Source: Cryptomeria japonica (Eukaryota; Streptophyta; Pinopsida; Cupressales; Cupressaceae). From it: 64,000 bases of DNA. Made by a program: the position numbers and the translations under genes. Below the pieces are notes generated by a model. It made no database searches, was not told where the DNA came from, and saw nothing but the letters and a program-made list of their open reading frames with translations. The DNA is taken from the NCBI RefSeq assembly GCF_030272615.1, contig NC_081414.1, positions 821,309,896 through 821,373,895 of the forward strand, written 5' to 3'. Shown here one piece after another: positions 13,442 through 26,395 of the stretch; the stretch's first letter is position 1; every line of letters starts with the position of its first letter.

Positions 13442-13534
13442 CTGTATCACCATCACCAAACCAACATTTACATAAAGTCCTCTATTAAATACAACTATAT
13501 TAGCATTTTAGAACTAGAAATCCATTAATCAGAG

Positions 13535-13915
13535 CAAACTATTTGAAAACTATTTGAAAATTGCATTAAAACCATGTATAGGAAGTTCCTGCCAAAGAAT
13601 GGAAGGACACTGTTTGTAGAAGGGTTTACTAAAGCTACCAGTTAATTGTGGAATGCAATGATTGCAGGTTAGACACAAATTAGATTTGTTGAAAAGAGTT
13701 TAGAAACTTTTAAGCAAATGCAATTGGCAGATGTAGATGTAGACTGCACAACCTCAACATCTATCAAAGCATAAAGAATTGGGATCGAAAAATGTCTAAA
13801 TGTTTAGCTATTTCTTCCTAAGTATGAAATGAAGAATTGTAAATTGGCTTTGACATCTCAAGTTTTATGCTGTAAAATAGGAAATAGAGCTAACAAATTA
13901 TCATTACAGAGGCAG
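13535..13915. repeat. ~360-bp dispersed repeat, copy 2
   Basis: It matches ~9960-10310 and ~14715-15075 almost base for base, from TATTTGAAAATTGCATTAAA through GAAGGGTTTACTAAAGC, GTTAGACACAAATTAGATTT and GACATCTCAAGTTTTATGCT. The copies differ by a few substitutions and by the number of TAGATG units. No coding potential. Confidence 0.9.
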
Positions 13916-14714
13916 ACAGTTCTGCTCCTTGATTTGTCTTTTTACAAATATTTTTAATCAGATAATGTGTATTCCTTCCATCTTGAAAAAATAGTCTAAT
14001 TTCAATTTTTTTTTACACCTGTGGCAGGTTTTGTCTACTTCACGGCTCATTAAATTGTCTCTGTATCTATTCTTGAGGTTTCCATCTGCCATTGTTCATT
14101 ATGGCAGAAAATCTTCATAAATTTTAAACAGTCACCCTGACAATAATAATTACATTGACATTCTTATTACAGGACGAGGATTCTAAGAGTTTGTGAAACA
14201 TTAGATCCCTTCCTTCAACCGAACAAAGGATTAGCATAGTGTGGTCCCAATTTGAATTCCTCTCTCCTTTTTTTAAGGTGAATATTGGCAGGAACTCTTT
14301 TTGAGATGGTTACAAAACATCATGGGCGAATACGTCATGGCATCTAATTTCATCAAAAATCTGGGAATATTAAACTACATCCATATGTGTTGATGAAAAT
14401 TTGGATAAGATTCTTCATTATAGAATAGCATCAGCTCTAGGATACATTGGATAGGTACAACCAATTGATTAGGACAGCCATTCAGATAACATCTTTAGGA
14501 CAGGGAAACTTTTCATGTGCTTCTTCATTATAGAATAGCATTGGGTCTTGGATACACTGAATAGGTACAACCAGCTGATTAGGACGATAGGCATTCAGAT
14601 ATCATGTTTACCATGCACAAGGAAACTTACAAAGGTATGCCCTCGCATGGAATTACCAAATAACATCCTCTGTAGTCTAGCCTATAGGGTTCCATTCACT
14701 CTCCCACTTCCCTA
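13916..14714. other. spacer with an internal ~100-bp duplication
   Basis: No gene recognised. A segment containing TTCTTCATTATAGAATAGCA and GGATACA(T/C)TG followed by GATAGGTACAACCA occurs at about 14410-14490 and 14520-14590. The open frame at 14548-14793 crosses into the next repeat copy and is not credible. Confidence 0.6.
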
Positions 14715-15075
14715 TTTGAAAATTGCATTAAAACCATGTATAGGAAGTTCCTGTACACTGTTTGTAGAAGGGTTTACTAAAGCTACCAGTTAATTGTGGA
14801 ATGCAATGATTGCAGGTTAGACACAAATTAGATTTGTTGAAAAGAGTTTAGAAACTTTTAAGCAAATGCAATTGGCAGATGTAGATGTAGACTGCACAAC
14901 CTCAACATCTATCAAAGCATAAAGAATTGGGATCGAAAAATGTCTAAATGTTTAGCTATTTCTTCCTGAGCATGAAATGAACAATTGTAAATTGGCTTTG
15001 ACATCTCAAGTTTTATGCTGTAAAATAGGAAATAGAGCTAACAAATTAGCATTACAGAGGCATTTTCAAATTTGA
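14715..15075. repeat. ~360-bp dispersed repeat, copy 3
   Basis: The third copy of the unit seen at ~9960 and ~13535. It runs straight into the left edge of segmental duplication copy 2 (AGAGGCATTTTCAAATTTGA), and the repeat at ~10280 ends on the same bases. The edge is therefore shared by several duplicated blocks. Confidence 0.9.
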
Positions 15076-15325
15076 TTAAGTTAAATGATTTTTTTTACCT
15101 GTCAAACTGAAAGTGAATTTTTTTAATGAATTGTACAAACATACATACAAAAAATAAATTATTATAAAAAATTCATTACACATCTAAAAATATTAATATT
15201 AGTTACTACTATATAAAGATCTTAATATAATAATCAAATTATATCCAAATTAATCAAAAATATTAAAAAAAAATTAATACCTAAAAGCTACCAATTTGTT
15301 GAAATATGTACTAAAATAACTAGCA

Positions 15326-15333
15326 TTTGAGAG
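15326..15333. repeat. 8-bp target site duplication, left (TTTGAGAG)
   Basis: TTTGAGAG lies before the element start CAAAGTTTTAAAACTCGG and again at 16005-16012. The empty site in duplication copy 1 (about 5614-5626) reads AGCATTGAGAGAATG with a single copy. Confidence 0.9.
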
Positions 15334-16004
15334 CAAAGTTTTAAAACTCGGACTCGCCACGGACTCAGCAAACCAAAAATTTGGACTCGGACTCAAACTC
15401 GTGAAAGACTCGCGAAAGACTCAACAAGGACTCGACAAAAAAAAAAACCGTAGTTTTACAAAAAAAACATAAAGAAATTAATGCATTTAGAGAACATAAG
15501 AGCCATAATTGAAACATTACACATGTCATATGATCTACAAACGCGCAATATTTGAAATTTCATCATTCATACTCATAGTTTCAAACTTTCAACTCTAAAA
15601 TGTATAATACCAAGATTTCTTCAATGCTAATGCTAATTATATTGTTATATGGAGCCTAATCAGACTTGGAGGTTAAATTTTCCCTACTTCTATCAGCGTA
15701 GTTTCCCCTTATATTTTTTGACGGGGGTTTGGGGGCAGCGCCCCCAAGTTGGGGTCAAGGGGCAGCGCCCCTTGTGTGCTCCTCAAAAATATGTTTAAAG
15801 GTTGCCTGGCATTTTTTATGGGTCGCGCGAGTCCATCTGAAAGACTCGCGAGTTCGTGCAAAAGACTCGCACGAGTCCTTGCAAAAGACTCGCGAGTCTT
15901 TCAGATGGACTTGCCAGGGCTCGCCTCGCGAGTCCTTGGCGAGTCAACTCGTGGCTCCCACGGACTTGCAAGTCCGTGGCGAGTCCACGAGTTTTAAAAC
16001 TATG
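15334..16004. mobile_element. non-autonomous hAT-like DNA transposon 2 (671 bp)
   Basis: The left end is CAAAGTTTTAAAACTCGG. The right end, reverse-complemented, is CATAGTTTTAAAACTCGTGG. Both continue into GGACTCGCCACGGACT, so the inverted repeats are about 30 bp. An exact 8-bp duplication flanks the element and the empty site is visible in the other segmental copy. The subterminal regions are arrays of GACTCG/CGAGTC units (15345-15440 and 15825-15990), in the style of hAT transposase-binding repeats. The middle contains AGGTTAAATTTTCCCTACTT, shared in inverse orientation with transposon 1. No transposase is encoded; the overlapping open frames at 15729-16082 are translated GACTCG repeats. 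Confidence 0.9.
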
Positions 16005-16012
16005 TTTGAGAG
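16005..16012. repeat. 8-bp target site duplication, right (TTTGAGAG)
   Basis: Exact partner of 15326-15333, directly after the element end AAAACTATG. Confidence 0.9.
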
Positions 16013-16595
16013 AATGTTCAAAACTAACCAACCTACAACGGTATTGAAAGAATGTTCGAAACTAAACTACCTACAACGATAAAGAAAATTCAAATGAAAC
16101 CTACAACGGTAATGAAAATTCAAATGGCATGGAGCGGGGAAAAGCATGTGAAGTTAACATTATAACCCTTGGAATTTTTCTGGCAAGAGTTTGTCTAGTT
16201 CAATTACACACAGACCCTCCGCAAATCATCTTTCTTCATCTTCTGGAGCTTATCCTTCAATTTCAATTTTCCCTTGAGTTTATTCTCCTCTTTTTCACCC
16301 CAAACAAACCCCGAAACCTGCAAAAACATTCCCCTTAAAATGATAAGCTTTTCCACGCCTTCCATAAAGAAGATTGTGAATGATTCCCAACATTTCATCA
16401 CTTCTGGTGAGCTTGGATAGTTTATATGCCACATTTGGAATGTTCTTAAGCTGTGTGCATTTTCCCTATTCAATGACGAATTCTCTGGGGCTATCCCTAA
16501 TGGTGGAAGGATCAAAGGTTTTTATAGGATTCTTTTCTCTCACAGGCCGATCCAGCGGAGTAGTAGGCATTGAAAGTAAATCCTCGGTTAATTAC

Positions 16596-18246
<1,651 letters not shown>

Positions 18247-18372
18247 ATGTTTTTTCTTTGAAGAAACTAAAAAGGAAGATGCCGGTATAAACTATTAATT
18301 TTTGGACAATGTAGTCCCTGGTTGAAGTGTTATGTCATGTTTGATGTTTTGCTATGCATCTGTCGCAGTTTG
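18247..18372. other. joint between beta-amylase copy 2 and an unidentified gene piece
   Basis: Homology to copy 1 ends at ~18246. What follows is unrelated to the beta-amylase continuation WHY.TRSHAAEL. A pyrimidine-rich stretch and CAG at ~18366-18368 could be the acceptor of the next exon. Confidence 0.4.
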
Positions 18373-18525
18373 ATCTACATTGATGGCTATTATTGCATTC
18401 TTGCCAACAAAATGTAAGGGAGCTTTTGGGTCACTTGATTATAGTAAGGAAGAAAGGAGTGCTCTTGCCATTAAGTCCCGGGTTCATCCATCAAAGTTTG
18501 GGAACTCAGACCGACAGAAACTAAT
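18373..18525 (+). pseudogene. exon of an unidentified host gene
   Basis: The segment reads MAIIAFLPTKCKGAFGSLDY, SKEERSALAIKSRVHPSKFG and NSDRQKLIR, then enters a T-rich stretch after CAG|GTTTGT, a usable donor. Charged residues, Pro and Gly are spread as in a real protein and codon use differs from the AT-rich surroundings. I do not recognise the family. The following exon-like block at 18671 starts IHEYMLKKATLAPE after a TATAG acceptor, and LIR|IHEYMLKKA reads as a plausible continuation. Confidence 0.5.
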
Positions 18526-18670
18526 CAGGTTTGTTTTAATGCAGTTTTTGAATTTTACGTTTGGACTTATTAACATTTTTTGGGGAATTTATGTTTATGA
18601 TTTTGAAAATATTGTAACACACCTTCCAGTTTTTTAGTCTAATGGCTTAAACTATTTTCATTCATTATAG

Positions 18671-18898
18671 ATTCATGAATATATGTTGAAGAAGGCGACT
18701 CTTGCACCTGAATTTAGTACTATGACTGACAACCAAGATGCCTCACAACCTGTAACAGCTGAGGTTGAAGACCAGGCAAATGCAATTACCGTGACATCTA
18801 TAGAACATTTTCAAGCAGAAGAGATGATTGGGGATGTACATGAATCACATTTGAATCTTTATATAACTCCCCCAATAGCCTATTTTCATTCATTATAG
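18671..18898 (+). pseudogene. unidentified gene, second exon, duplicate a
   Basis: After CATTCATTATAG the frame gives IHEYMLKKATLAPEFSTMTD, NQDASQPVTAEVEDQANAIT and VTSIEHFQAEEMIGDVHESH, ending in the intron-like CATTCATTATAG of the next copy. The unit is 228 bp, exactly 76 codons, and includes the acceptor. The text is acidic and low in hydrophobic residues, probably a disordered or linker region. Family unknown. Confidence 0.5.
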
Positions 18899-19234
18899 AT
18901 TCATGAATATATGTTGAAGAAGGCGACTCTTGCACCTGAACTTAGTCCTATGACTCACAACCAAGATGCCTCACAACCTGTAACAGCTGAGGTTGAAGAC
19001 CATGCAAATGCAATTACCGTGACATCTATAGAACATTTTCAAGCAGAAGAGATGATTGGGGATGTACATGAATCACATTTGAATCTTGATGTAACTCCCC
19101 CAATAGCAAGAACCAGTGCAGAGTTGAGACCACACACAGAGCCAACATTTAGATCAGCTACAAAACTAGGAGTTCCAAATGCAGATGTAGCAAACATGGA
19201 TCATGAAATGAGGAATAACCTAATAATTAATTAA
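18899..19234 (+). pseudogene. unidentified gene, second exon, duplicate b and continuation
   Basis: This is a second copy of the 228-bp block with a few substitutions (APELSPMTHNQDAS, EDHANAI). It then continues past the end of copy a with LDVTPPIARTSAELRPHTEP, TFRSATKLGVPNADVANMDH and a stop at 19232-19234. Together with the exon at 18373 it may be the end of one gene. The tandem copy of an acceptor-plus-exon block suggests a recent local duplication. Confidence 0.5.
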
Positions 19235-19600
19235 TAGACAACATACATATCCTGATGATAGAGGTCTAACGTTATTAGCATTTGGCTTTTTTGTGCCTAT
19301 ATAATGGCTTTTAAAAATGATCAATAGAAATGCTCCAGTTAAACTATTTATATCACGAATTGGTTTACTTCCAACAATTCAGTAACGTGTCAAAATCTTG
19401 GCATGGTCTAAATATTGAGCAAACATTCAAAGAAAGACTCTGAGAAAGAAATAAACACAACGAAAAATGATCCACTAAGTACAAATATATTAAAAAAACT
19501 CCAGTGAAACCATGACAAGCAACTCACCTCAATCCCTCTACAATCCCCTTTGGCGAGTTCTAAACTCTTTGACTGGTAGCATCAAGAAATATTGTTGAAG
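19235..19600. other. intergenic DNA, nothing recognised
   Basis: AT-rich sequence without coding signal on either strand. Confidence 0.5.
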
Positions 19601-19670
19601 CCATCTGCCATCTGTCCTTGCGTGGACGCAGGCATGTATGCAAAATGTGGAAGGATAAGCAAGGCACATT
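19598..19670 (+). pseudogene. pentatricopeptide repeat (PPR) remnant
   Basis: A short frame reads PSAICPCVDAGMYAKCGRIS followed by KAH. MYAKCGRISKA is the standard start of a P-L-S type PPR motif (family: VDMYAKCGRIEKA). PPR proteins bind organellar RNA in plastids and mitochondria. Only about one repeat is readable. The next PPR-like piece lies 450 bp downstream on the same strand. Confidence 0.45.
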
Positions 19671-20120
19671 TTTCTCTCTTTTTTGTTTACTAGGGTTTCC
19701 ATTTAATGGAAACGAAAACAAAAATTGTGAATCTCTTATGGCTAATTCTACATGGTAGATTTTAGGTTCTCTGTGTTTTTTTGAATTTTTTTAGAGGGGG
19801 ACAAAATGTAGGAGGGCAGAATTTACATAATGATAGGTTTTCCTTAAGGTTTTGCTGAGTAATGTCTGCTGCATTATCCAAAGGTTACTACACAGACTAA
19901 TTTATCGAACACGATTTCTTTGTGTGATCATGGATGAAATTCTGGAAAGAAGCTTCAGATCAGAAAATATATAGATATGTTGATGGCTATATATCAAAAT
20001 CTAAAGATCATATTGCTCTTTCCTCGACCTTAAAACATGTTCTTGAATATAGAGACTGTCATAATAACAACTTAGCTGAAATTACAATGGTATAAAATAG
20101 GTGAAGTGATATGTCAAGCA

Positions 20121-20250
20121 AAGATTGCAAAATGTGGAAACATAGCCATGGCACGTGGACTGTTTAATATGTAAAATGTGGAAACATAGCCACAACACGT
20201 GGACTGTTCAAGATGCAAAATGTGGAACCAAAGGCTAAGCACGTGTAGAC
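20121..20250 (+). pseudogene. PPR remnant with a 44-bp stuttered motif
   Basis: KIAKCGNIAMARGLFNM reads as a PPR motif (family: MYAKCGNIEDARKLFDKM). The same bases recur 44 bp on (VKCGNIATTRGLFKMQNVEP) in another frame, and a third time, shorter, ending AAGCACGTG. Because 44 is not a multiple of three, the copies lie in different frames and cannot form a PPR array. The CACGTG hexamers at 20152, 20196 and 20240 come from the Ala/Thr-Arg-Gly codons. Confidence 0.5.
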
Positions 20251-22499
20251 CATAGGTTAAAATTTTTAAAAAATTGAAATCCCCTTGCAAAAATACCAAA
20301 GCCAATCATGAAAAAGTAGAAATGAAGAAATAAATCAGTTTAAAGATAAAAAAAAATTAGACCATAGGTTAAAAACACTGGCACTGTTTCCCAAGTAGAA
20401 ACTAATTGCAGAATAGCTATACGAAAACATAAGTCTCTGCCTAAAGGCATGGACTAACAAACTGATTGTTAGCCTAAATATTTTAATGAAATATGAGTTT
20501 TAAATTTTCGTAAATCTAGATACAAATCTGGTCATTTGTAAGTCTCTTGTAACTGGATTTTTTACTGTTATTCTAATTTATTGTTTATCAGTTTATCTTC
20601 ATGAAAAAAGCTAAACTAAAATAGGGTTGCTTGTAGTGTTCATCATACTCTCATATAGATATGTGCTTTTTAACATAATCAACATATAGAAACAAAAAAC
20701 AATACAAACAAGTAGAATAGTATTCGTATAAGTCTGTCTGAGAATTAGAGGTACTACTCTAGTTATAACAGACATTAATATAATAATAGTGTGCACTTGT
20801 CCTTGGAAGGGCAGATTAAGTTTTTTAAATTATGATATTAACAATAATCACTTGATCTCGATGTATAGGTATTTGATAGACCTTTAGATTGTACAACATT
20901 ATCTTTTGCGTGTGTTAATTTGTCTTAAACTGAACTGCAATATCCACAAGCCTGAAAATTTAGGAGTTCTTTGGTTCCGATAAAAACCCACAAATAGTGG
21001 ACTTATAAGGCCAAATAAAGAGTAGTCATGGTGGTTAACTTTAAAGTAGATATCCATCCCTATCCTATATTTAGTGTTGGTTTTAAGCTTGAAGCTTACT
21101 ATTTATGTTTGTGATATCCATTTTAATTTTTTTTCACACAGTGCTTGATCCGCTTATCTGCATACCAGGGTTCTTATTCGATGGAAATAGGCAAGATAGG
21201 ATAGATCAAATGTAGCATATTCAAATTTCAAATGACTTGTGCATATGTCTTCAGGAGAAAAAAAGGTTCAAATAGAAAATATTGAGGAAAATTAGTAGAG
21301 AACTCTAAGAAAACATGAAGTAAATTGTAATAAAATCAATTTAAGTCTCATTTCTTTAACATATAGAGGAAGGAGAACTTTCCCAAATAATAGCTACAAG
21401 ATACTAGTGCATGAGGAAAAGCTTAAGGTAGAGCACCTTATTTAGGTTGTCATGTGCTTCAATATCATCTAAAACTCAGAGTTAATCTAGAAGGGAAACA
21501 TAAATTAGTCTAGAAGAGAAACATAAACCAGAATAAAAGACATATATGTCTTCTAAAGATATGAGGCACATGACATGAGATCTTTTTTTATTATAACCAA
21601 ATCACATTTTATACTACTACATACACTATTGAACATAAGTTTGTTAGAGTCTACAAAATAGAGTAAGGAAGTTTGTAAACCCTACTATGTCGGGGAAGAA
21701 GAAATTTGGATCTGGAAAAAGGCTTTTATATCTAGATCACCTAAATTTAAATTATGAAATGAACTAAGTTTTTCTAAAATTGCTCGGAATTGTAAATATG
21801 AACTAAGACATACATCTGAATCTATAATTATTTATAGAGTACAACTATGAACCAATTACATAAAACTTTGTTAACTGATGAAAAGTTCAAGTAACTAGCA
21901 TTTAATATGTAATTAAACAGAAAACACTAAAAAATAAAAAACTTCATCTTGAATATAGAAAAAGTTGATCAAAGAGTTGAAGCCATGGACAATTCCGGTG
22001 TAAGCTCAATTTGTAGCTTTATTCAATAAACTGTTAGTGGTTGTGATTAGTGTTGTTGTTATTCTTATAGTTTATTTAATTGCTCACCACATCATATTGT
22101 CTAACAAGAGAATGTCAATAACTTTTCACAGTCATAGAGCTCGTGGAAATCATTTAGTAGAGGAAAAACCATCAATCGCAGACATGTCGGTTGGTCTGCA
22201 AAGAGAGATTTTTAAAGCCCTACTAACAATTATGTATGAAGCAAAGCTAATTAACATTTTGCTTGAGTGTGTAGTTTACTTGTTAGAATTCTAGGAAAAT
22301 GAAAAAGGCAGGAAGAATTGCCCAAATCATTAGGGTTTGGAAAAAGGGCTGAAACTAACAAAGCAGAAGTGATAATGACACTCATGAAGAGCCTACCAAG
22401 AAAAGGAGACTAGCTTCTACCAAGGATTCATAAATCATGATAGAGGCATGCTAGCAAGTCATTTTATCACCTAATTTCTTCTGAGAATTTATTGAGTGA
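20251..22499. other. intergenic DNA, nothing recognised
   Basis: AT-rich. The open frame at 22037-22294 begins with a hydrophobic Val/Ile-rich run encoded by GTTGTTGTTATT-type sequence. It has no family match and no exon context, and I do not call it a gene. Confidence 0.5.
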
Positions 22500-22640
22500 G
22501 ATCTTTGGTAATTGTTGCAAATATTAGGAAAAATCTTGGCAAGAATGGGAAAGGAAAGCTTAATCCCATTTTTCTTGAGGAAAGGCCTAACTATGTAGGA
22601 TTTGGGTACAACGAAAGAACAAACAGAGATTAGAGAACAC
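22500..22640 (+). pseudogene. possible G-patch-like retroelement remnant
   Basis: A plus-strand frame gives RKNLGKNGKGKLNPIFLEER followed by PNYVGFGYNER. The pattern GLGKNxQGIxNPI...ERPxYxGLGY occurs in G-patch segments found between gag and protease in some plant Ty3/gypsy elements. Only this short piece is recognisable and no RT was found nearby. It is an old, heavily decayed fossil if the match is right. Confidence 0.3.
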
Positions 22641-25600
22641 TCTAGTGCTGCCTATACATAAGTAGCTTTTATGGACAAGGATAACAAGCTACGTCTACAT
22701 CAAAACCATCTCAAACCCAACAATCTAATTGCTTATTGAGACAAGTAGGTGACAAATCATACTAGAAGCATAAGCCACCATGTTAGTTTTTCCACTCACA
22801 TGTTGTACCACAAATGTATCTTTGTAAAAGGAGATCTATTTGACATCGTTGTGGGATAATTTGTCTTGAGAATTGGTATATTTTAGTAGCTTGATTGTTC
22901 ATCAAGATGAAGTATACTAGATAAAGAAGCTTAGCAATAAACATTTTACACTATTCTCATGTGTAAGAAAGCATATTTCTTAGACACAGATTAATCTTTA
23001 AATTTATATTAATACTCAAGAACATGACAGTAAAATAATATGACCATTCACTTGATTCATAACGTTAATGTGGCTCACATACATAATTAGAGTGGGTCTT
23101 ATTACTTCCAAAGGGTACATGAACCATTATTAAAGTTACAAATACAAATAGGAAAATATGAGCGACTCATATTGATTTCCTTGAATCACCTAATATCTTC
23201 TATAACTGAATGCCCAATGCGTAGCTATGGAGTTATTCTCAACTTAGCTTGTTGTTTTTGCCACACATGCAACAAGGATAACTAATTGTTTTGATATAGG
23301 AAATTTCCTCCTCTTCACAAATTGATACAACCTATTCTAGATCTATAATACCGCGGTATCCCTGGTGCTCACAGTACTGGTCTCCATGGGAAGGGTCAAT
23401 AGTTGGCTAGTTGCTTGTATTGTGAGGCGCAAGCCTTACCACTAATGACCCCTTACCATGTTGAATATTAGATCTCTCCTTTCTCCGTCCAACAGATTGG
23501 AAGGATGAAGGCAATGCAAGGAATGTTGATTGCAAACAAACAACTTAAAATCCAATCCTTGAGGTCCAGTTTCGGAGGCAGAGATAAACCTTTGGGTTTT
23601 GAATTCCTGTAAAAGGAATGTGTCTGCACATGAAGCTAATATTTTTTAAAATCCTCACTTGCATGCAACACATATAATATGCTAATCACCAATTGCCAGG
23701 CACTACTATTTTACCAGCCAACTATCCTCTATGCATCTATGCCCTCTCTTGTTTTGAAGCCTTGAAACCGCTACATTCCTACAGAAGCCAAAAAAAATGG
23801 CGAATAACTTTAATCTTAAAAACTCTACAATCGAAATTCTAAAAAACTTTCCTACCATTCTACAACCTAAAGAAATGTGTGTTCTCTCACATCGAAAGTA
23901 TAAAAATCTTTCCTTCCATTCTGCAACTAAAACCGAGGCCAATAATAGAGTGCCAAAAAAATTTAAACTAATACTGGCCTTAACAAATATGCAACTTTAC
24001 TAAGGCAACTAGCATCCAAAAATAAACCTTGGGAAATACTAAATCCTAATTGGATATTCATCCTCAGTCTAATCACTATTTAAGGACTCTACTCCTCCGT
24101 TATAGTTCCATGCATGGTAGCAACTAATAATCCTCAAGTAGTGAAATATATTTGATAGTTGATCATACCTTCCTAGGTGTTAGTAGCTTATTTGGCATGC
24201 ATGTGGCATTCCGGGCCATTATGGTGAGTTGTTATGTAGTCAATATTTGAAATTAGGGAATTTAGGATCAGGGTTGAGGATTAACTCTTCCCTCTTAAGG
24301 TATGCAAGGCTTTAGATTAATAGGGATTAAAGATGATGACACACCAATAAAAAACTATTGAATGAGGAAAGTTTGACAAAGGAAGGGCACTCGAGGAAGA
24401 GTTGTTAAGCATAACTTAAACAAGGTATCAAGGTTAAGGGCCAAAAAAATGTATTGAGGAATTGATAGACCTTGGGGAGTTCAAAGTGGCTTGCAAATGG
24501 TACTTGGGGATAAAGGCCCATAACTTTGACAAGAAACACTAAGAAAATATTTTGTTATATAAAAATAAATTGGGTTGTTTGTCCAACTAGAATGAATAGG
24601 AATCAAAGATCTTCTTATAGATTATCTTTACTATAAAAACTAATGGACTATTTACCCTACTAGAATGAATAGGAATCATAGATCTTCCTATAGGTTATCT
24701 TTGCTTAAATAACTAATTGATTGTTTTCCTTGTTTGAACATCTAAACAAATAGGAATCGTAGATTGTTTAAATATAGACCTGGTTGATTATATTATGATA
24801 ATAATAATATAAAATAGCCATCTACCTTTGAAGTTGTTATCCTTGGTTTATTCATCCTTACTATTATTATCTTTGTTTCTTTTGACATGGCTTACTCTCT
24901 ATGCTATTACAATGATAATAGTGAGCATCACATGTTAGATCTAGGATGTAATTCAATGTTTTGATAAAATTAGTATAGATTTGTAGATAATAAGTTTTAG
25001 ATTTGACCACTTCAAAGGATATTTTTCTCTTATTCTTTAAGTTTTCACACTGTGTTTTATTTTTCTTGAGAATAAATATTTTGATTTGTTTTAATTTCTT
25101 ATAGATTGACTCATATTTATGTTTTAGCCATTCATGGCATTGACATTGGATTCATGGGTGGGCCCATTTCTCATGCTGGTATTAGCACTTCTCACAAGCC
25201 ATTGACAACAGAGGATTACTGAGTTGCATCATCAACTTAGGTTTTTCCTTTTGCCCCTTTCTTTTTCCTTATTTAAAAACTTAGTGTGTGAAATTTTATC
25301 TTTTACATGTATTTTATTTATTTATTTTATTTTAAGTACATTTTTGTCAAATTGTTATGATTGACAATCAACTACTAGGATTTTCCATTGATGGTAATAA
25401 TTACAAGGAAGTTGCTATCATTAAAGTTGATGTGTTTGGTGAGGTTGATGTGAATGATTAAACATGAAACCTGGTATGTACATGTGCTTGATGTTTAGAT
25501 TGTTTTCATGATCACTTTGTGTAACCACCGTGCTTTGTTTTGTGTGTTTTTTGTTTATACCCCTCTATGATGAACATTTAAGACTAATTTTATAGATTTG

Positions 25601-26395
25601 GAGTCTTTAATATTGGTATGCATTTCATTGCTTTATTTTGTTTCTTTGAATATAAATAAACTACAATAAAAATTGAGATTGATAGATTAAATCAATTATG
25701 TGATAATTTATTACATTATAATATTCTTTCCCTTATCTCTATAAAAGATGTCCAACACACATCTGTTTTGTCTAACAGATTGAAAACCCTTTAAAAAAAC
25801 ATTTCTCATATTGACTCTGATACATATCAAATTGAGAGAGAGAGCCTAATCTGCAACAAGTACTCCCTTGACCATAATCTAAACAAGCAATAAAAAATTC
25901 AAACATGTTTATTTTTATTTTGCAAAACAAAACTTATCTTACAATTTGCGATGCTGCAAACGCCATTTACATTCAAACTCTCTAAACACTCATTCAAAAT
26001 AGTTTTCAATATATTTGAAATTGCAACAAAGAAAACTCTGAAATTAGCCCTTAATATTTGTCTACAACAACTCTCGATGTCATGAAGTATTAAGAAGGAA
26101 AACGGTTGTTCTTTTATTGAAATTGGAAGGAATTGTTGATACAAATCTGAAAATGCTTCTAAAATCTGCATTACAATGTTCTTCATCCTGAAAGAGCCTA
26201 GAAAAGCTACAATACTAGCTGAGAGAAAGAAAAGAACTAGGAAATAATATAAAAGAAGCCTTGAGAGTAACTGAAGAGAAGTTGACGAAGAACTGTTTGT
26301 GCCTCTCGGGACTGAGCTCTAACTAATTGTCCTTTGTTGCTTCTATCTTTATCTTGTATGATTGATTCATCCTGGGTTGAATTTGGTGAAGAATG
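22641..26395. other. intergenic DNA, mostly featureless
   Basis: AT-rich sequence. An imperfect tandem pair of ~70 bp containing AGAATGAATAGGAATCA and AGATCTTC lies at about 24587-24715. The open frames at 23706-24003 and 25899-26186 have no family signature on either strand. Nothing marks the left edge of the LTR stack except the start of its 3' LTR at 26396. Confidence 0.5.

Noticed and set aside
13288-13488. Plus-strand open frame of 66 codons
   Set aside because: It is the antisense of the LIFEGUARD exon, whose minus-strand reading has the conserved residues and splice donor.
15729-16082. Overlapping Arg/Ser-rich open frames on both strands
   Set aside because: They are the GACTCG array of hAT-like element 2 in translation.
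20152-20245. Three evenly spaced CACGTG G-boxes as a regulatory module
   Set aside because: The hexamers fall in codons of a stuttered PPR motif and there is no gene start nearby.
22037-22294. 85-codon open frame with a hydrophobic N-terminus
   Set aside because: No family match, no splice or start context, and the hydrophobic run comes from low-complexity GTTGTT/ATTATT sequence.
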